A stretch of 64,000 nucleotides of DNA. It comes from Agrypnia vestita. Lineage: Eukaryota > Arthropoda > Insecta > Trichoptera > Phryganeidae. The notes under the pieces were generated by a model, which was given only the letters and a program-made list of their open reading frames with translations, was not told the DNA's origin and did not search any database. The stretch's first letter is position 1. The number at the start of each line of letters is the position of its first letter. Shown here piece by piece: positions 11,300 through 22,639 of the stretch. Made by a program: the position numbers and the translations under genes. The stretch is taken from assembly GCA_016648135.1 (NCBI GenBank), contig JADDOH010001582.1, positions 180,002-244,001 of the forward strand, written 5' to 3'.

Positions 11300-11740
11300 C
11301 ATACGACGTATAATTAAAATTAAAATTGGAAATATAGACAGTAATAAAAACAATAAATAAATATATGGAAGTTGAATAACTAATAAAGAACGAATGTGAA
11401 AACAAAATGCAAAAAGGATTCGATTATTTAATATATATAATTTGATATTAATAATTTCCAAAATTTTTATTTCGCTAACTGTAATCCTGTATTATTTTTA
11501 TGTAAAATTTCTAAACACCTTGTTAATATCAAAATAATGGTTTGTTTCCAAAAGATGATTTGAAATAGTTATTGTTTTACATCTTAAGTGATCCTTAATT
11601 CTATTATAAAAATTTCCAAAAGTTTTATCAAAATAAAAATTATCGTAGTTATCACAGATTAATTTAAAAGCCCCCGATTTTATACAGTGTTTTGTTTATA
11701 CAGTATTTTGGTTTTATTAATATAAACAAAAATATACTTT
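11300..11740 (-). pseudogene. Penelope-like element, C-terminal endonuclease remnant and 3' flank
   Basis: On minus, about 11665 to 11516 reads NFYFDKTFGNFYNRIKDHL and then ISNHLLETNHYFDINKVF. The pattern R-I/F-K-x-H-L ... S-N-H-L-L-E-T-N-H is the second half of the GIY-YIG endonuclease domain that closes Penelope-like retroelement proteins. The Glu of LLETNH is the usual conserved acidic residue. The upstream GIY-YIG motif and the reverse transcriptase are not seen. The remainder aligns with 53930-54290 (shared AATGGTTTGTTTCCAAAA and AAAGATTCGATTAT-like stretches), which shows a multi-copy family. Confidence 0.6.
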
Positions 11741-12089
11741 GTTTAACGCTATAACTGAGCACGTGATAGAATCGACAGTAAATCTTGTTTGTTTTATGTT
11801 GCTAAGCGACACGGGTGGATGAACAGGTAATTATTATACATAGCAATAAAAACATCGAAAGGAAGTTTTGCATAAATCATTCTATATGGGTATCAAAATG
11901 GTATAAACTCATATATATAGGTATATAATGTTGTGCTGAATCAATCAAATGAAAAATTGAAAGAAAGAATTTAAAACGGAGTGTGAGATTGCGCAAATGT
12001 CTCACTCTCACGCAGTTGTCCTTCACGCTCTCTGGCGCTGCTTTACACTGGATGCGCGGTTAGAAATAAAGTAATAAATTTTAGATTAT

Positions 12090-12274
12090 TTTTAATAGAG
12101 ATGCGAACACGGAATACGTGACAGATAAATATTCTTACTATTTTCAAACTAAGCTAAACGCTTGTGCTATGAAAACAGGAATAATAAATAATTAATTGCT
12201 GGTCTGGAGTGAGGTTCGAACTCGCAACCTTTGGATCATGAGGCGAGTCTCCTAACCACAAGACCAACAAGCTA
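12090..12274 (-). repeat. tRNA-derived SINE, most complete copy
   Basis: Minus from 12274: GCTTGTTGGTCTTGTGGTTA is a clear A-box region and GCGAGTTCGAACCTC a clear B box. The body continues through CATAGCACAAGCGTTTAGC to CACGTATTCCGTGTTCGCAT at about 12110. The 3' half recurs on the + strand at 37319-37400, and a B-box piece lies at 53420-53465. The tRNA-like head cannot fold into an intact tRNA (lost acceptor pairing), so it is a SINE transcribed by RNA polymerase III. Confidence 0.75.
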
Positions 12275-15200
12275 TACAAATACATTTAAAATAATATATT
12301 AGCTGTGTCACCTTTACGATACTTATACTTCCTTCTGTCTCATTTGGAGGGCGGTAAACAGTCGCAATTTTCTTTAGATAATCATAAAAATAATTTTCAC
12401 AGTTATTTTTATGATTGCATAATATTTTTACAGTCTAAATAAATTTATACCACATCAAAAAAAATAAAATATTCCAACATTGAAAAATTGTATTTTTTGA
12501 TTTTTATTTTTATTTATTTGCTAACGCTCTACAGGGATTTTACAAACAAATAGGTAAAGTGTACATTTATAGAATAGATATATAGTTCAAAGAAAAAAAT
12601 AATAACATAAAAATAATAATAATAAAGGGGGAAGAAATACTTTAAATACAGATACAAATATATAAAGATAAATATAATGTAAAGTAAAAAGCAGAAGCAT
12701 AAGGAAAACATAATTCAAAAAAAAAAAAAGTTATAATAAAATAAAATTTATTGATCGTAAGACAAAATATCAAAATAGATAGTTCGCACTTCGCACTTGA
12801 AATCAATAAATTCCTCTGAATTTTTACTCTTAGTAATATTTTGATGCTATTAAAACAATTGTCAGTGTTATTCGTTATAAAAATGATTTGATTAATTTTG
12901 TATACAAATCAGAAGGCTCAAATTAATTAATTAAACGACTGGCTTGAAAAGGTCGATTTTGACATAATTTGTCTAACAACATGGAGGAAAACGACTTTGT
13001 ATAGCAGGTCATAATAGACAATAATATTCTAACTTACTTAACCTGGTAATATAATAATAAAATCAATATGTAAGTGCAAGCTATTTCAAGTAAAGTTGGT
13101 AGTACTTGGTTAAAACGATATATTTGAAAGTCGGGTGTATCAATTAATACTACCTGGACAGAGACGCATTTTTAACATCATTTTTAATGAAATTTCAACT
13201 AGCGTTTTAAACTGTTTATTACATTTCCATAACCTTCTCCACCTTTCAACAAAATCATAAATTCAATTTTTGTAAAATTTCTACGGATTAGTAATAAAAT
13301 ATCAATTAAGATCTAATTTTAATTTCTCGATTGCACTTTTAATTTGGTAAAAAATATAGAATGGACTGAAATAAACTACGGTCCGAAGTGGCCAGATCTG
13401 ATGAGTATGGAAGGTGCAACAAAATTTTTCGACAAAGGCTGTTGATTCGATTTTTTTGAGTCAATTTCGCGATATGTCGTCCTTGCGATCCAAAATAATC
13501 TTGGGTTTGTTTAATATCTTTTGGTCTGGTCTGGTCTAGTTCCCTTTCTTCCCATTATTGCATTAATTTACCTAATTGCTACACTACTGCTCTAAATTTT
13601 AGCCAGTTGCAACATCTCAAAATGAAGGATGCTTTTAGAGACCTACCGTGCATAGAGCATAAATTTTTTATGAATTTTGGTTTTGATGTGAGTCCTTTGT
13701 TTTGTCCTTTGACCGGGAATGAGTCATTGTTTTTTCTTCTAAAATTCGAGTATCCTTTTTTCATCTGTCATCAAATTATCCAGTCATTTTTCATCTCCAG
13801 TTATCAGTTATATATGTTGTAATCTGAATATATTGTTGTCCAGATTCAGATCAAAATACCTTGCCTCCACTCTTTTCCCATCTTCTTAAGGTATCTGTGG
13901 ACATGGAAAATTGAAGTCCGAACTGCTCCCTCATTTGGCTGATGATTTTGGTTAGATTGGCTTCGACTTCGGACTGTATGACGTCACTATCTACTTGCCA
14001 TAAAAACGACCACTGTCATTAGTTCCGGGAAGACCGATTACATTTCCATTATTTGAATTCACCCATTTGCCACTCCGCATAATTTTAATTGGAATAAAAG
14101 AGCGAGTCTCCCGCGCGTGGCAGAAATGCGCCAGAAGTCAGTTAGTTAATTTATAAGACCCATTAAAGCGAACCAATCCCATTAAAATTACCATCTAGCG
14201 CCTGTTTGCGGAACTTGTGTGACTATCGTGACTTGACGTCACGCATGGCTGCTCGTTAGCTGCTTAGTTTACGTGTTATATTTTAACGATTACATTAGAA
14301 GCACAAGTATACGATCAAATTTACGAACTCTGAAATTGTTATTAGGCTAGAAATATGGACTCTAAAAGCAACACCGTGAACCGTCGTAATGCATATGAAA
14401 TACGGTTGCACCGAAGGATATTTGGAGGCAATGGATAGATTTGATCAACACCTTTGATCATCAGATTCTGGAGTGTTAAAGCGAGTTAATTTGAATAGAG
14501 AGTTCTGTTTGGGTATGTATCTAATCATTAGTTTTTTAATACAATAAGGTTTTTGTTATATATGTGCTCTTGTGGCTCGTATATCGAAAATGATGGCACT
14601 TACCAGCGTGACGCAACCGCTTCTTAAGACATCCTGTCGGTGAGCAAGTTGATACAGAGAATCAACGCAATATATTATACTGAATAGTTCGAAAGAGAAA
14701 GCAACAAATATTCGTCATGTTCAGTAGCCTTCTAAGATTGAATGTACTTACCAGTATATATAATGAAAACTTCTGACGTGAAAAGTCTAACTTTTGACGT
14801 CTTTAAAATCGGGTATCGGGAGGCAATTGAGCCCAAATGAGTGAGAGTTTTCTTCAAACTAATTTCAAATTCGACTAAAAATATAGACACCGCAGCCATT
14901 TTGGTCTCGTTTTAAAGAAAAAGGATGAAAGTTTGTGCCAGTATTGTTACGGTTTTGTAACGATTAGACCTCGCGAACTGTACTATGCACATAAGTGTCT
15001 ATATAAACGGGAAAATATATGGAACCGAAATCAAATAGTTGTAATTAGTAAACAATGAACATGTCCATATTACCGCCATGTTTTTGAAGACTTCCTTTGT
15101 ACTTGTGATTGTAAGTAACCAAAGTATCACCATTTATAAAGCCTACTGAGCGTTGTATATTTTCCGGATTTCCACTACAGATGCATTGCCCCATACAACG

Positions 15201-15669
15201 TTTGTATGTATTCTAGATTCCAAATTCCCAGAAGGGCCAATAAGCTCCAGAGGTAGCAATAAGACATTGAACATCTACCAAAATTTTTCGATTTCTTAAT
15301 AGCAGCAAAGTATGGTAGACGAAGGTTTTAAAAGGGTGTTTCGTTCCCGAGATAAGCTGCCCGAAAATGTAGGCAATCTAATCTTTCTGATACACGAAAA
15401 GGCAAACAGAAAAATCTGTGCATAAAATCTTATTTCATCTCTGTACAGGTATCACAGCACTATATATCACATTCAAAAGTTCAGTATGAATAGATGCGTA
15501 GTGCGCTGCCATGTTCAGATCGCAACAAGAAAATATTGTCTGTCCCTCTGGCACGAATATAAAAACCACCAGCGCGACAGAGAGCACACAAAAATAGTTT
15601 TTTCGTATATAACGTATCTAGAGTACGAATTTGACATTTAGACTCCGAACGCAATTCAGTGCACTTCTT
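12275..15669. other. Intronic stretch without a recognised gene
   Basis: 12400-13330 is extremely AT-rich with poly-A and poly-T runs. 13840-14250 is GC-richer (CTCCCGCGCGTGGCAGAAATG, GACTTGACGTCACGCATGG) and probably an old element, but I cannot name it. 14780-15680 shows no repeat that I could pair. Confidence 0.45.
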
Positions 15670-15674
15670 CTTCT

Positions 15675-16040
15675 TGTGCTCCATTTGATCATAGGATGTT
15701 GGCTATTGAATTAGCTATCATCACTTTATTTACTGGTCAAACCACTGCCTCAGGTTTTAAGATATGATGTTATCCTTCTCCCAGGGCTCCGACTTCCTGC
15801 AATCTTTTCCTGCATTACGAGATACAAGATCTCGTACTTCTCTGAATGTCTCAATTATCACATATCAGGTGTTGATTTTTTTTTTCATTATTCATTATTA
15901 ATCCGAACCATAAAATCTCTTCGTCCAAACCTCCTTCTTCTTCGTCTTCGTCGAACCAAAAAAATCATTCGTAACTCTGTCCACCCAGCTTATTTTGAGT
16001 ATTCTTCTACAGATCCACATCTCGAATGCTTTTATCAGTA
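15675..16040 (-). pseudogene. RTE-like non-LTR retrotransposon, region after reverse transcriptase
   Basis: Minus from 16040 reads IKAFEMWICRRILKISWVD then RVTND, a hallmark of the segment after the RT domain in a very common insect LINE type. After frameshifts it continues with YEILYLVMQEKIAGSRSPGR and RRITSYLKT, and finally VNKVMIANSI-like sequence. Several shifts and stops make it inactive. A related, more broken copy is at 27440-27840. Confidence 0.75.
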
Positions 16041-17838
16041 AATATATTCAGTAAAATGCTTTCATTCAGTGCACGCGTTGTTAAAATGTTAAAACACGTT
16101 ATGGAAAATTAAATAATAATTTTTTTAAATTACAATTTCTCCTATTATCTTAACGTAATGGGAATATTGTTTTTTCTTTATATTTTTCAACCCTAATTTA
16201 ATCAACCTTTATAAAATAAACTTTTAAGGTGTTTCTTACGTTTTCAAAAAGACATGAATCTAATTTAATTACAATTTTGTAAAAGGTTTTAGTATAGAAC
16301 AGCAATAAATATTAACATATAATATAAAATATAAAAATATTTTATTTTCATTTTCGTACAAGTACTGTAAACAGCAATGTAACGCAATGCGTATTTTTTT
16401 TAACCACACGCGGGTGGGTGAACGTGAAAAATTTACATATATAAATTGTTTTAATACTTACGCGATTGCCTATCTTTTTGTACAGCCTCTATGCATAATA
16501 ATCAAAAGTAAACATTGAAACTAGCTCAAGGGAAATGTATGTCAAATGAGATTAAAATTTTGCAGTATTTTTAAAATCTTTTTAAGTTAATTCGCATTTC
16601 GCGTGTGCTGCATACCGCAATATAAAATCGATATTCTATAATTTGAGAATGTTGCCAGATTGCCAAAGCCATTGAAACATCTATGCCATGTTTCGATTTA
16701 TAACTGTAGTTGTGAACAATGCAAGTTTCTGTATAGAGTTGGTTTAAATGAAAAATGTACAAAATATAAGAAAATAAATTATTAATGCATGTTGGTTCTT
16801 CTTCTTTAATATATCCCTTGTGGGGATAATATTGAAGTGAAAGTTATTTCCCTCAGAGCATCAATAAATATTATTATAATACTTCGATGAAGCACATGTT
16901 AACAACATGTTGATAAACAACATTATTTCTTTATTCAGACATATCGTAGATCACTAAAATTTATGGTCATGAAACGTAAATTCCTCGATACACGGTCTGG
17001 TCCAATATGTTTGACTTGCTACAGGCTGGTAAATTTTGAAAATTTTTTTTAAAGATCAAACTATATACACTTAATTTTTTTTTAAATTTAAAGGAACATT
17101 GTTTTCATTATAAATATGCGAGGTCTCGGTTTCTATTTCTTGTACAAAATAACAGTTAGTTTATGTTTTATAGAAATCTAAACTTATATACAAAGAGGTA
17201 AAATTTGTATGTTTTTTTTTTCAATTGATAGAGCAATTTTAATTTTTTTTTTTTAAATTTGTATGTTTGGATGTATGCTGTAATCTCCGAAACTTGTCAT
17301 TCGATTTTAAAAATTCTTTCACCAATATTTAGAATAGACTTTCAGGGTGGACATTGGTGATATATTATCCCGTTAAAATAAAAGAACTTTTAGTCGTGAC
17401 CTATTGCACAACTAAAGTCGACGAAAAATGGTCGAGCGATGCGCTACTCTGGTGCATTGACGCTCTGACGCTGTGCCGCTCATTGCTCGTATCGTACCCA
17501 AGGCCTAACAAAAATAAATTTCAATTATATACACGACAAACATTTTTTTTACAAAAAATATTTAAAAGACTAGCTGTATAAAAAAGTTACGGACGTTACG
17601 TGACGACGGATGGACGGACAGACAATAGACAGCCAAATTATTACAATTTGTTGAGGTGCGTCAGCTAATGCGAGTGTACGTTTCCGGAATCAGAAATTAG
17701 GTTTAAAACACAGTGTATAAAATTGTACAGACATGAACTAAACCCCTTCTTAAGGAGAGGAGATTGGGTCACAGAGAAAGAATGTCCTCCCTCGCGAATG
17801 TTTAAGGTACATTTGAAATGCATTTACTTCAATCCCCA
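16041..17838. other. AT-rich intronic stretch with a Helitron-like fragment
   Basis: 16041-17190 shows nothing. 17200-17650 carries a GACTAGCTGTA end-like site at 17568-17578 and the GGACGGACAGACAATAGACA signature that precedes the AAATTATTA end of the Helitron-like copies at 52374 and 61795, so it is probably a degraded relative without definable ends. Confidence 0.4.
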
Positions 17839-18371
17839 TCTATACCTATAAAACTCAATGTCTGTCTGTCTGTCTGTTCTCTATACAAATCCACACCGTT
17901 TGTCCGATTCGATCCAAATTTTGCATATTTATGCTTTGGGACCCAGCGGGTAACATAGGCAACATTTCCTCCCTATTCTCTCACCCCTTTCCCTCCCCCT
18001 GACCTATTTTCGATGGGAATCTGAACCGTTTGACCGATCGGACTCAAAATTTGCATACTTATGCTCTGGGACCCGGCGGGTAACAAAGGCAACATTTTCC
18101 CACCATTCTCTTACCACATTCCCTCCTCCTGACATATTTGAGATGCAAATCTGTACCGTTTGACCGATCGGACTCAAAATTTGGAAATTTATTTTTTAGG
18201 ATTCGGCAGTTAACATAGGCTATATTTCTTCCCTCCTCTTGTACCTATTCTCCTCCACCTGATATATTTTTGATGCAAATCTATACCGTTCGAATCGAAC
18301 CTTCGTTTACCCTCATAAATTTATTTTAAACTTAATCCTTAACCCGTGCAACGCCGGGTATAAACAGCTAG
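17839..18371 (+). mobile_element. Non-autonomous Helitron, 533 bp
   Basis: The 5' end is TCTATACC preceded by A. The 3' end is CTAG followed by T, so the element sits between A and T as Helitrons do. Eight bases before CTAG there is a hairpin ACCCG-TGCAACGC-CGGGT. It starts with a CTGTCTGTCTGTCTGT run and carries three 130-bp internal tandem repeats. No Rep/helicase sequence, so it would depend on an autonomous partner. The ends match the TCTATAC...CTAGT layout of insect Helitrons. Confidence 0.85.
17886..18295 (+). repeat. 130-bp tandem repeats inside the Helitron (three units and a start of a fourth)
   Basis: The box ACCGTT occurs at 17895, 18025, 18155 and 18285, exactly 130 bp apart each time. 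Each unit has a CGGACTCAAAATTTGCATA-like stretch, a GGGACCCGGCGGGTAACA-like stretch and a C/T-rich part. The second and third units are the most alike. Confidence 0.9.
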
Positions 18372-19536
18372 TAGTATATAAAACATACTCGTACAAATGG
18401 ACGTTTTTTTTAAATTTTAAAAGATTTCGTTCCAAAAAAGTCTCTATAAGTAAAAACGCCTTCATGTAATAAAGCGCGATTTATTTACTAAGACATCATA
18501 CATTTTCAGAGCATTAAGTTTGGCCTTTTCATAATTGATTCAATTTTGCAACATACAACAAGTTCGTAGTAATTTTTTAAACAAGTTAAACGTATTGAAA
18601 CCAGCCGTGGCACCAGGCTGTGCCAAGAAATGAACATTAGCTCATGTCTATGTATATATTTTGGTGGCCTTCGGTTAAAAATTTTCCGATTTCGATATCC
18701 AAAAAATTTTCCGATTTCGATAAGTCGTCCAATCATTAATAATGGCGTCCTTTTCGTATTGGAAAAATAACATAAAAGTGTGACAGTGGTCTTATAAGTA
18801 ATAAAATATAATTTATTAGAATGACGTTATTTAGTTTTAAAACAGACATTTATCACGCTATTCATATCTTCTCATGAATATCTTAAAATAAATATAAATT
18901 ATAAACGGTAATGTACATTTGATAACCCAAATGGTGGTCCAATTAGTAACAGCATTTCTTAATGACCGTTTTTGCTAGTTTGAAATTTGCATTTAAATGC
19001 ATTTCAGAGAGTATTAAACTGGTTAGATTCTTCGTGCTTTAAATAAACCCGTTTTATTTCACGTGTTTACGGTGGATTCATTTTATTACCGGTACGAATT
19101 TCTGCAAGATTCTTGCTAAATACTTAGAAATTATACAACAGGTTATTAAAATTATATATATTGGTACAGATTAATCGGGTACAAGGTAGGTGTTGTGATA
19201 AATGGTTGTGAAATAATAAAGTTATTGCGATAGTGGTAAAAAATGTGATACAAATAATGTGAGATATGTCATACATTTTTGGATGTGTAAAATGCAGTGT
19301 AGCAAATATTTTACAAGATCAAATTAGTAACTATTACGTAGATTTAACTTGTTTACAGGTTGGCCCAAATTTTGCTACATTGTTTAAAACATTTGTTTAA
19401 CTTTGTTAAATCTCTCCAGTGAAGATTTGCAGGACCAGTTGATCACAGTTAAAGAGTATTAGGTTGATGCATAACTGCCCAAAGGTTTTTTTGTATTTGA
19501 CGTTTAATTGACACATAATTTGATTCCTAAACAAGA
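18372..19536. other. AT-rich intronic stretch, nothing recognised
   Basis: No frame, inverted repeat or shared repeat that I could support. Confidence 0.45.
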
Positions 19537-19556
19537 TTAGGTTAGGTTAGGTTAGG
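19537..19556 (+). repeat. Interstitial telomere-type repeat, (TTAGG)4
   Basis: Four exact TTAGG units in a row. TTAGG is the ancestral insect telomere repeat. Here it lies deep in an intron, so it is a chance run, a repair scar or a relic, not a telomere. Confidence 0.9.
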
Positions 19557-19719
19557 AAACTAAAATGCGCGTGGATTGGAATGAAATTACGTACAATTAC
19601 GAGAGTAAATGGTGTCAAAGAATTGTAAATGTCAACTCTTTTTTATTGCTTAGGTATACACCTTAAACTTTGTGGTTTGATAAAATTATAAATTTCAAAA
19701 ACAAACTTTGTATATGTGA

Positions 19720-19832
19720 ATCGGTTTCGATACCACTGTAACGGACAACGCACAATGACTGTTTCATAAATTAGATGTGTAGAGAAATCAACTGTTTAGA
19801 ACATCCATAGGCACAGTGGTGTCGAAACCGAT
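19720..19832. repeat. Inverted repeat with diverging GAAACC motifs
   Basis: 19720-19739 (ATCGGTTTCGATACCACTGT) and 19813-19832 (ACAGTGGTGTCGAAACCGAT) pair at 19 of 20 positions. Sequence after the right arm (GATCGATCTTAAA) resembles that after M1 at 2552 (GGTAGACCTTAAA). It is probably a decayed member of the same family; the CTGANGA box is not seen here. Confidence 0.6.
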
Positions 19833-21054
19833 CGATCTTAAAAATAATCAATGTAGTTAATATCTAAGTGTGCTGGTTTTTTGAAATTAACAAAATAATG
19901 TAATAAGATGCAAATAATCTTTACTGTATACATTCTTTTGGGCCAACCTGTATAATATGTTAATTATATATAGATAACGTTGTTAGTTCCTATAGTATTC
20001 TGCCAAAGATAGCTAAGTACGATTTAAATATATTAAGTTTTTAATAATTATTCATTCCTATAAATATAATAGATGAGAAACAAGACGACAAAAAGAGTTG
20101 AATCTGGACCAGGAGTCAACTGGTGTTCGCAATTAAGAATTTTTAAAATTTTTGTGCTGTCATTGGCAGAACTGTAATGTATTTAGTAAAAACACAACGC
20201 ATATAAGCGTAATGTTTTTCTATTAAATATTTGCGTCAAAAGGATTATTTCAAATGCCTTTTATTTCACTGCTTTCATGCTTATTATATGGATATGTGTT
20301 AAGCTATATTTATTAATGGCCTTTTTGCAAAGTGGATTTTTATGATGTCATAAACATGCACATACATAGTTATTTCAAGGTTGTCAAGCCAAACAGTGCA
20401 GCGATATTTTATTTAGAAATAATTTTTTTTTTTTTTTTTAATTGAAAACTTTAGACTTAGCCTGTTATGCTTGGTAACCTTTAATAAGACAAATTTACAC
20501 TAATTGATAATTAACAAACTATATTTAAATGAAAATACATTTCAATTACTTTTTCGAACCCATGACTGCACTGCAACTGCACACAACACAAGTGCACACA
20601 TTGCAAGTGCAATACAAGACATTGACAAGTGCACACGGTCTGCTTATGAATCTTGATTTTGTATTATGGGGCGAAATGTAACCTAGTCTAAGCAAAAATA
20701 CATACATTTCTATTATTTTATGTGCAGTTTGTTGTCTATATGAAGTTATCAGTGTGTTACTGTGTGCAGTCATCTAATCGTCGTTTTTTTTGTATTGGAG
20801 ATATATCCACGTAATTAATATAAGCAAATACTATATAAAAATATACCAACCTCAAAATTATTAGTATTCTTTTTTCGTGTAATATTTAAAAATGAAACAT
20901 AAAATATTATTGATATTTTTGGTTAGTGTATTAAAATTTTTAATGAAAAAACTGGAATCACAAAAAAGTGTTAATATGTAGGTTTTGTGTATATACAACT
21001 TATTAGAAGACGTTTGGGCCTCTTTATGTATGGTAATTATAAGTATTATATGTA
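19833..21054. other. AT-rich intronic stretch, nothing firm
   Basis: 20566-20650 holds a short GCAAGTGCA/AAGTGCACAC-rich patch. No frame supported. Confidence 0.4.
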
Positions 21055-21175
21055 TCAAAATACATAATTATCTATGTAACAATGTCCGTCACGAATGCTA
21101 TCAACACGCAACTCTACGTTAAGAGCTGTTTTCATAGCCTTAACTCGTGGCCGAAATATATTTATTTCTGCATGT
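21055..21175 (+). repeat. Dispersed repeat, copy 1 of 3
   Basis: ACATAATTATCTATGTAACA, a GTCCGTCAC stretch and CCTTAACTCGTGGCCGAAAT recur with changes at 38425-38515 (ATCCATCATTAACGC, CATTAACTCGCGGCCAAAAT) and at 59670-59740 (GTCCGTCACTAACTCTGTC). Unknown family. Confidence 0.6.
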
Positions 21176-22385
21176 ATATATATATACATACAAAGGATAA
21201 TGTAATACTCTAAGAAAATGCATTTTTCGAGAAGACTTGCACATTTACTAAAAATATTGTAAATAAAAATTTTCTAACTTTTTTAATAAAAAAAATTAGG
21301 TATTAAAAATCTTTATATAAGAAAATTGTGTTTTGATTTGTATACCGCTACGTCATTATAACTACTAACTAATGTCAAGCTGAAGTTCAAACTTGTAAAG
21401 GTACGTAATTTTTGACGGGTTGAATCTGGTTGCTACATAATTATTAACTTTTATATTAATATCTTTAATAAATTAGTATCTATTTTGTAAATTGAAATAC
21501 ATATAATAACTCAATTTTTTAATGATTTCTGAATTTTGAATAGGTAATCCAATAATAATGTGATACGAGGTTACTTTTGTATTTTCAGTACCATTTTATT
21601 ATTTAACGTTAACGGGTCATTAATGATCCTGATAGATGGTCTCACTGTGATCTTCAACAGAGTACTTATATCTTTGGAATAACGTGTTGACATTTAAACA
21701 AAAATGAAATATCCAGATTAAAAGTTTTGAAAATAAATTTTATCCTTTTTACCGTTAAATTTCGCTTATTGTCTAAGGAATTAAATTTTTACAAAAATGC
21801 ATATATAATAAAATTATTAAATAATTGGAATTATTTTAAATTTTATTAAATCGACAGTTATAGAATTTATATAAAAAGTTGTTATTTAAAATTACTTTAT
21901 AATTATTCTTTTAGCTATTTTTATTCTATTAGAAATTTATTATTTTAGCATTTTTTAAATTGTATGTATTTATATTTCATAACACCCTCATTGTTTATTT
22001 TTAATATATTCTTTTTCAATATATGAGCATCTGTACACATCCCTTTATCCAGTGTCAAAACGTTTGAGACTTTTGAGAGATATATAAAATAAGGATGAAG
22101 TGAACCATGTGGTCTCGTCTCATCACGTGGAATTTTGAGAATACATCCTCAAGCCTTAAAGTCACTCAAGAGGAAAATTACGAAACCGAAAATTGTAATA
22201 TTCTGCATTTTTGAAGTTTCATCCTTAAACTTAGGTAGGTATATGTATACTGAATTTTTATTACCTTGGAGTATTGGGGATTTTGCCGTAAAGTTAAATC
22301 AATCTGTTATAAGATCTGCTCTCATCGAAGACATAAATACAAACGAATGACTTAACATGCACTAATTTTTACTGTATTTTGGGAC
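21176..22385. other. AT-rich intronic stretch, nothing recognised
   Basis: Low-complexity A/T throughout; short open frames without motifs. Confidence 0.45.
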
Positions 22386-22635
22386 CATCTAAAAGCTAAC
22401 TAACCACCGTAGGCAGAGAGAATAGAACACCACACTCTTCAATCCTCGTACACCACTTTTGTTTCGACCACATACATACGCTCTTTGATTTTGACGTTTT
22501 CTGGCAGGGTCATCCTCCAATATTTGGTTTATATGATTTTGCTAGGTGTTTCGCAGACGCCCACTACTCCTGCTTTCTTCAACACTTGCTTCACACATTT
22601 TCTTTACCATCCTCTCTTCGCGCGTAATTAACGAT
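22386..22635 (-). pseudogene. Non-LTR retrotransposon 3' end (GTTAG-tail family)
   Basis: Minus from about 22622 reads REERMVKKMCEASVEESRSS then GRLRNT, the common LINE C-terminus E-R-M-x-K-x-x-x-A-S-V-x-x-x-R-x-x-G-R. Later pieces match the copies at 41385-42025, 54560-54865 and 60500-60735 (ATATTGGAGGATG, GAGTGTGGTGTTCTATTCTC). It ends in GGTTAGTTAGC, the (TTAG)n tail of the family. Confidence 0.7.
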
Positions 22636-22639
22636 GGCT

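Noticed and set aside
12200..12274. tRNA gene
   Set aside because: A and B boxes are present but the acceptor and anticodon stems do not pair and a SINE body follows. The 3' half recurs without the tRNA part at 37319.
17886..18295. CRISPR-like array
   Set aside because: Units are contiguous 130-bp tandem repeats without unique spacers, inside a Helitron in eukaryotic DNA.
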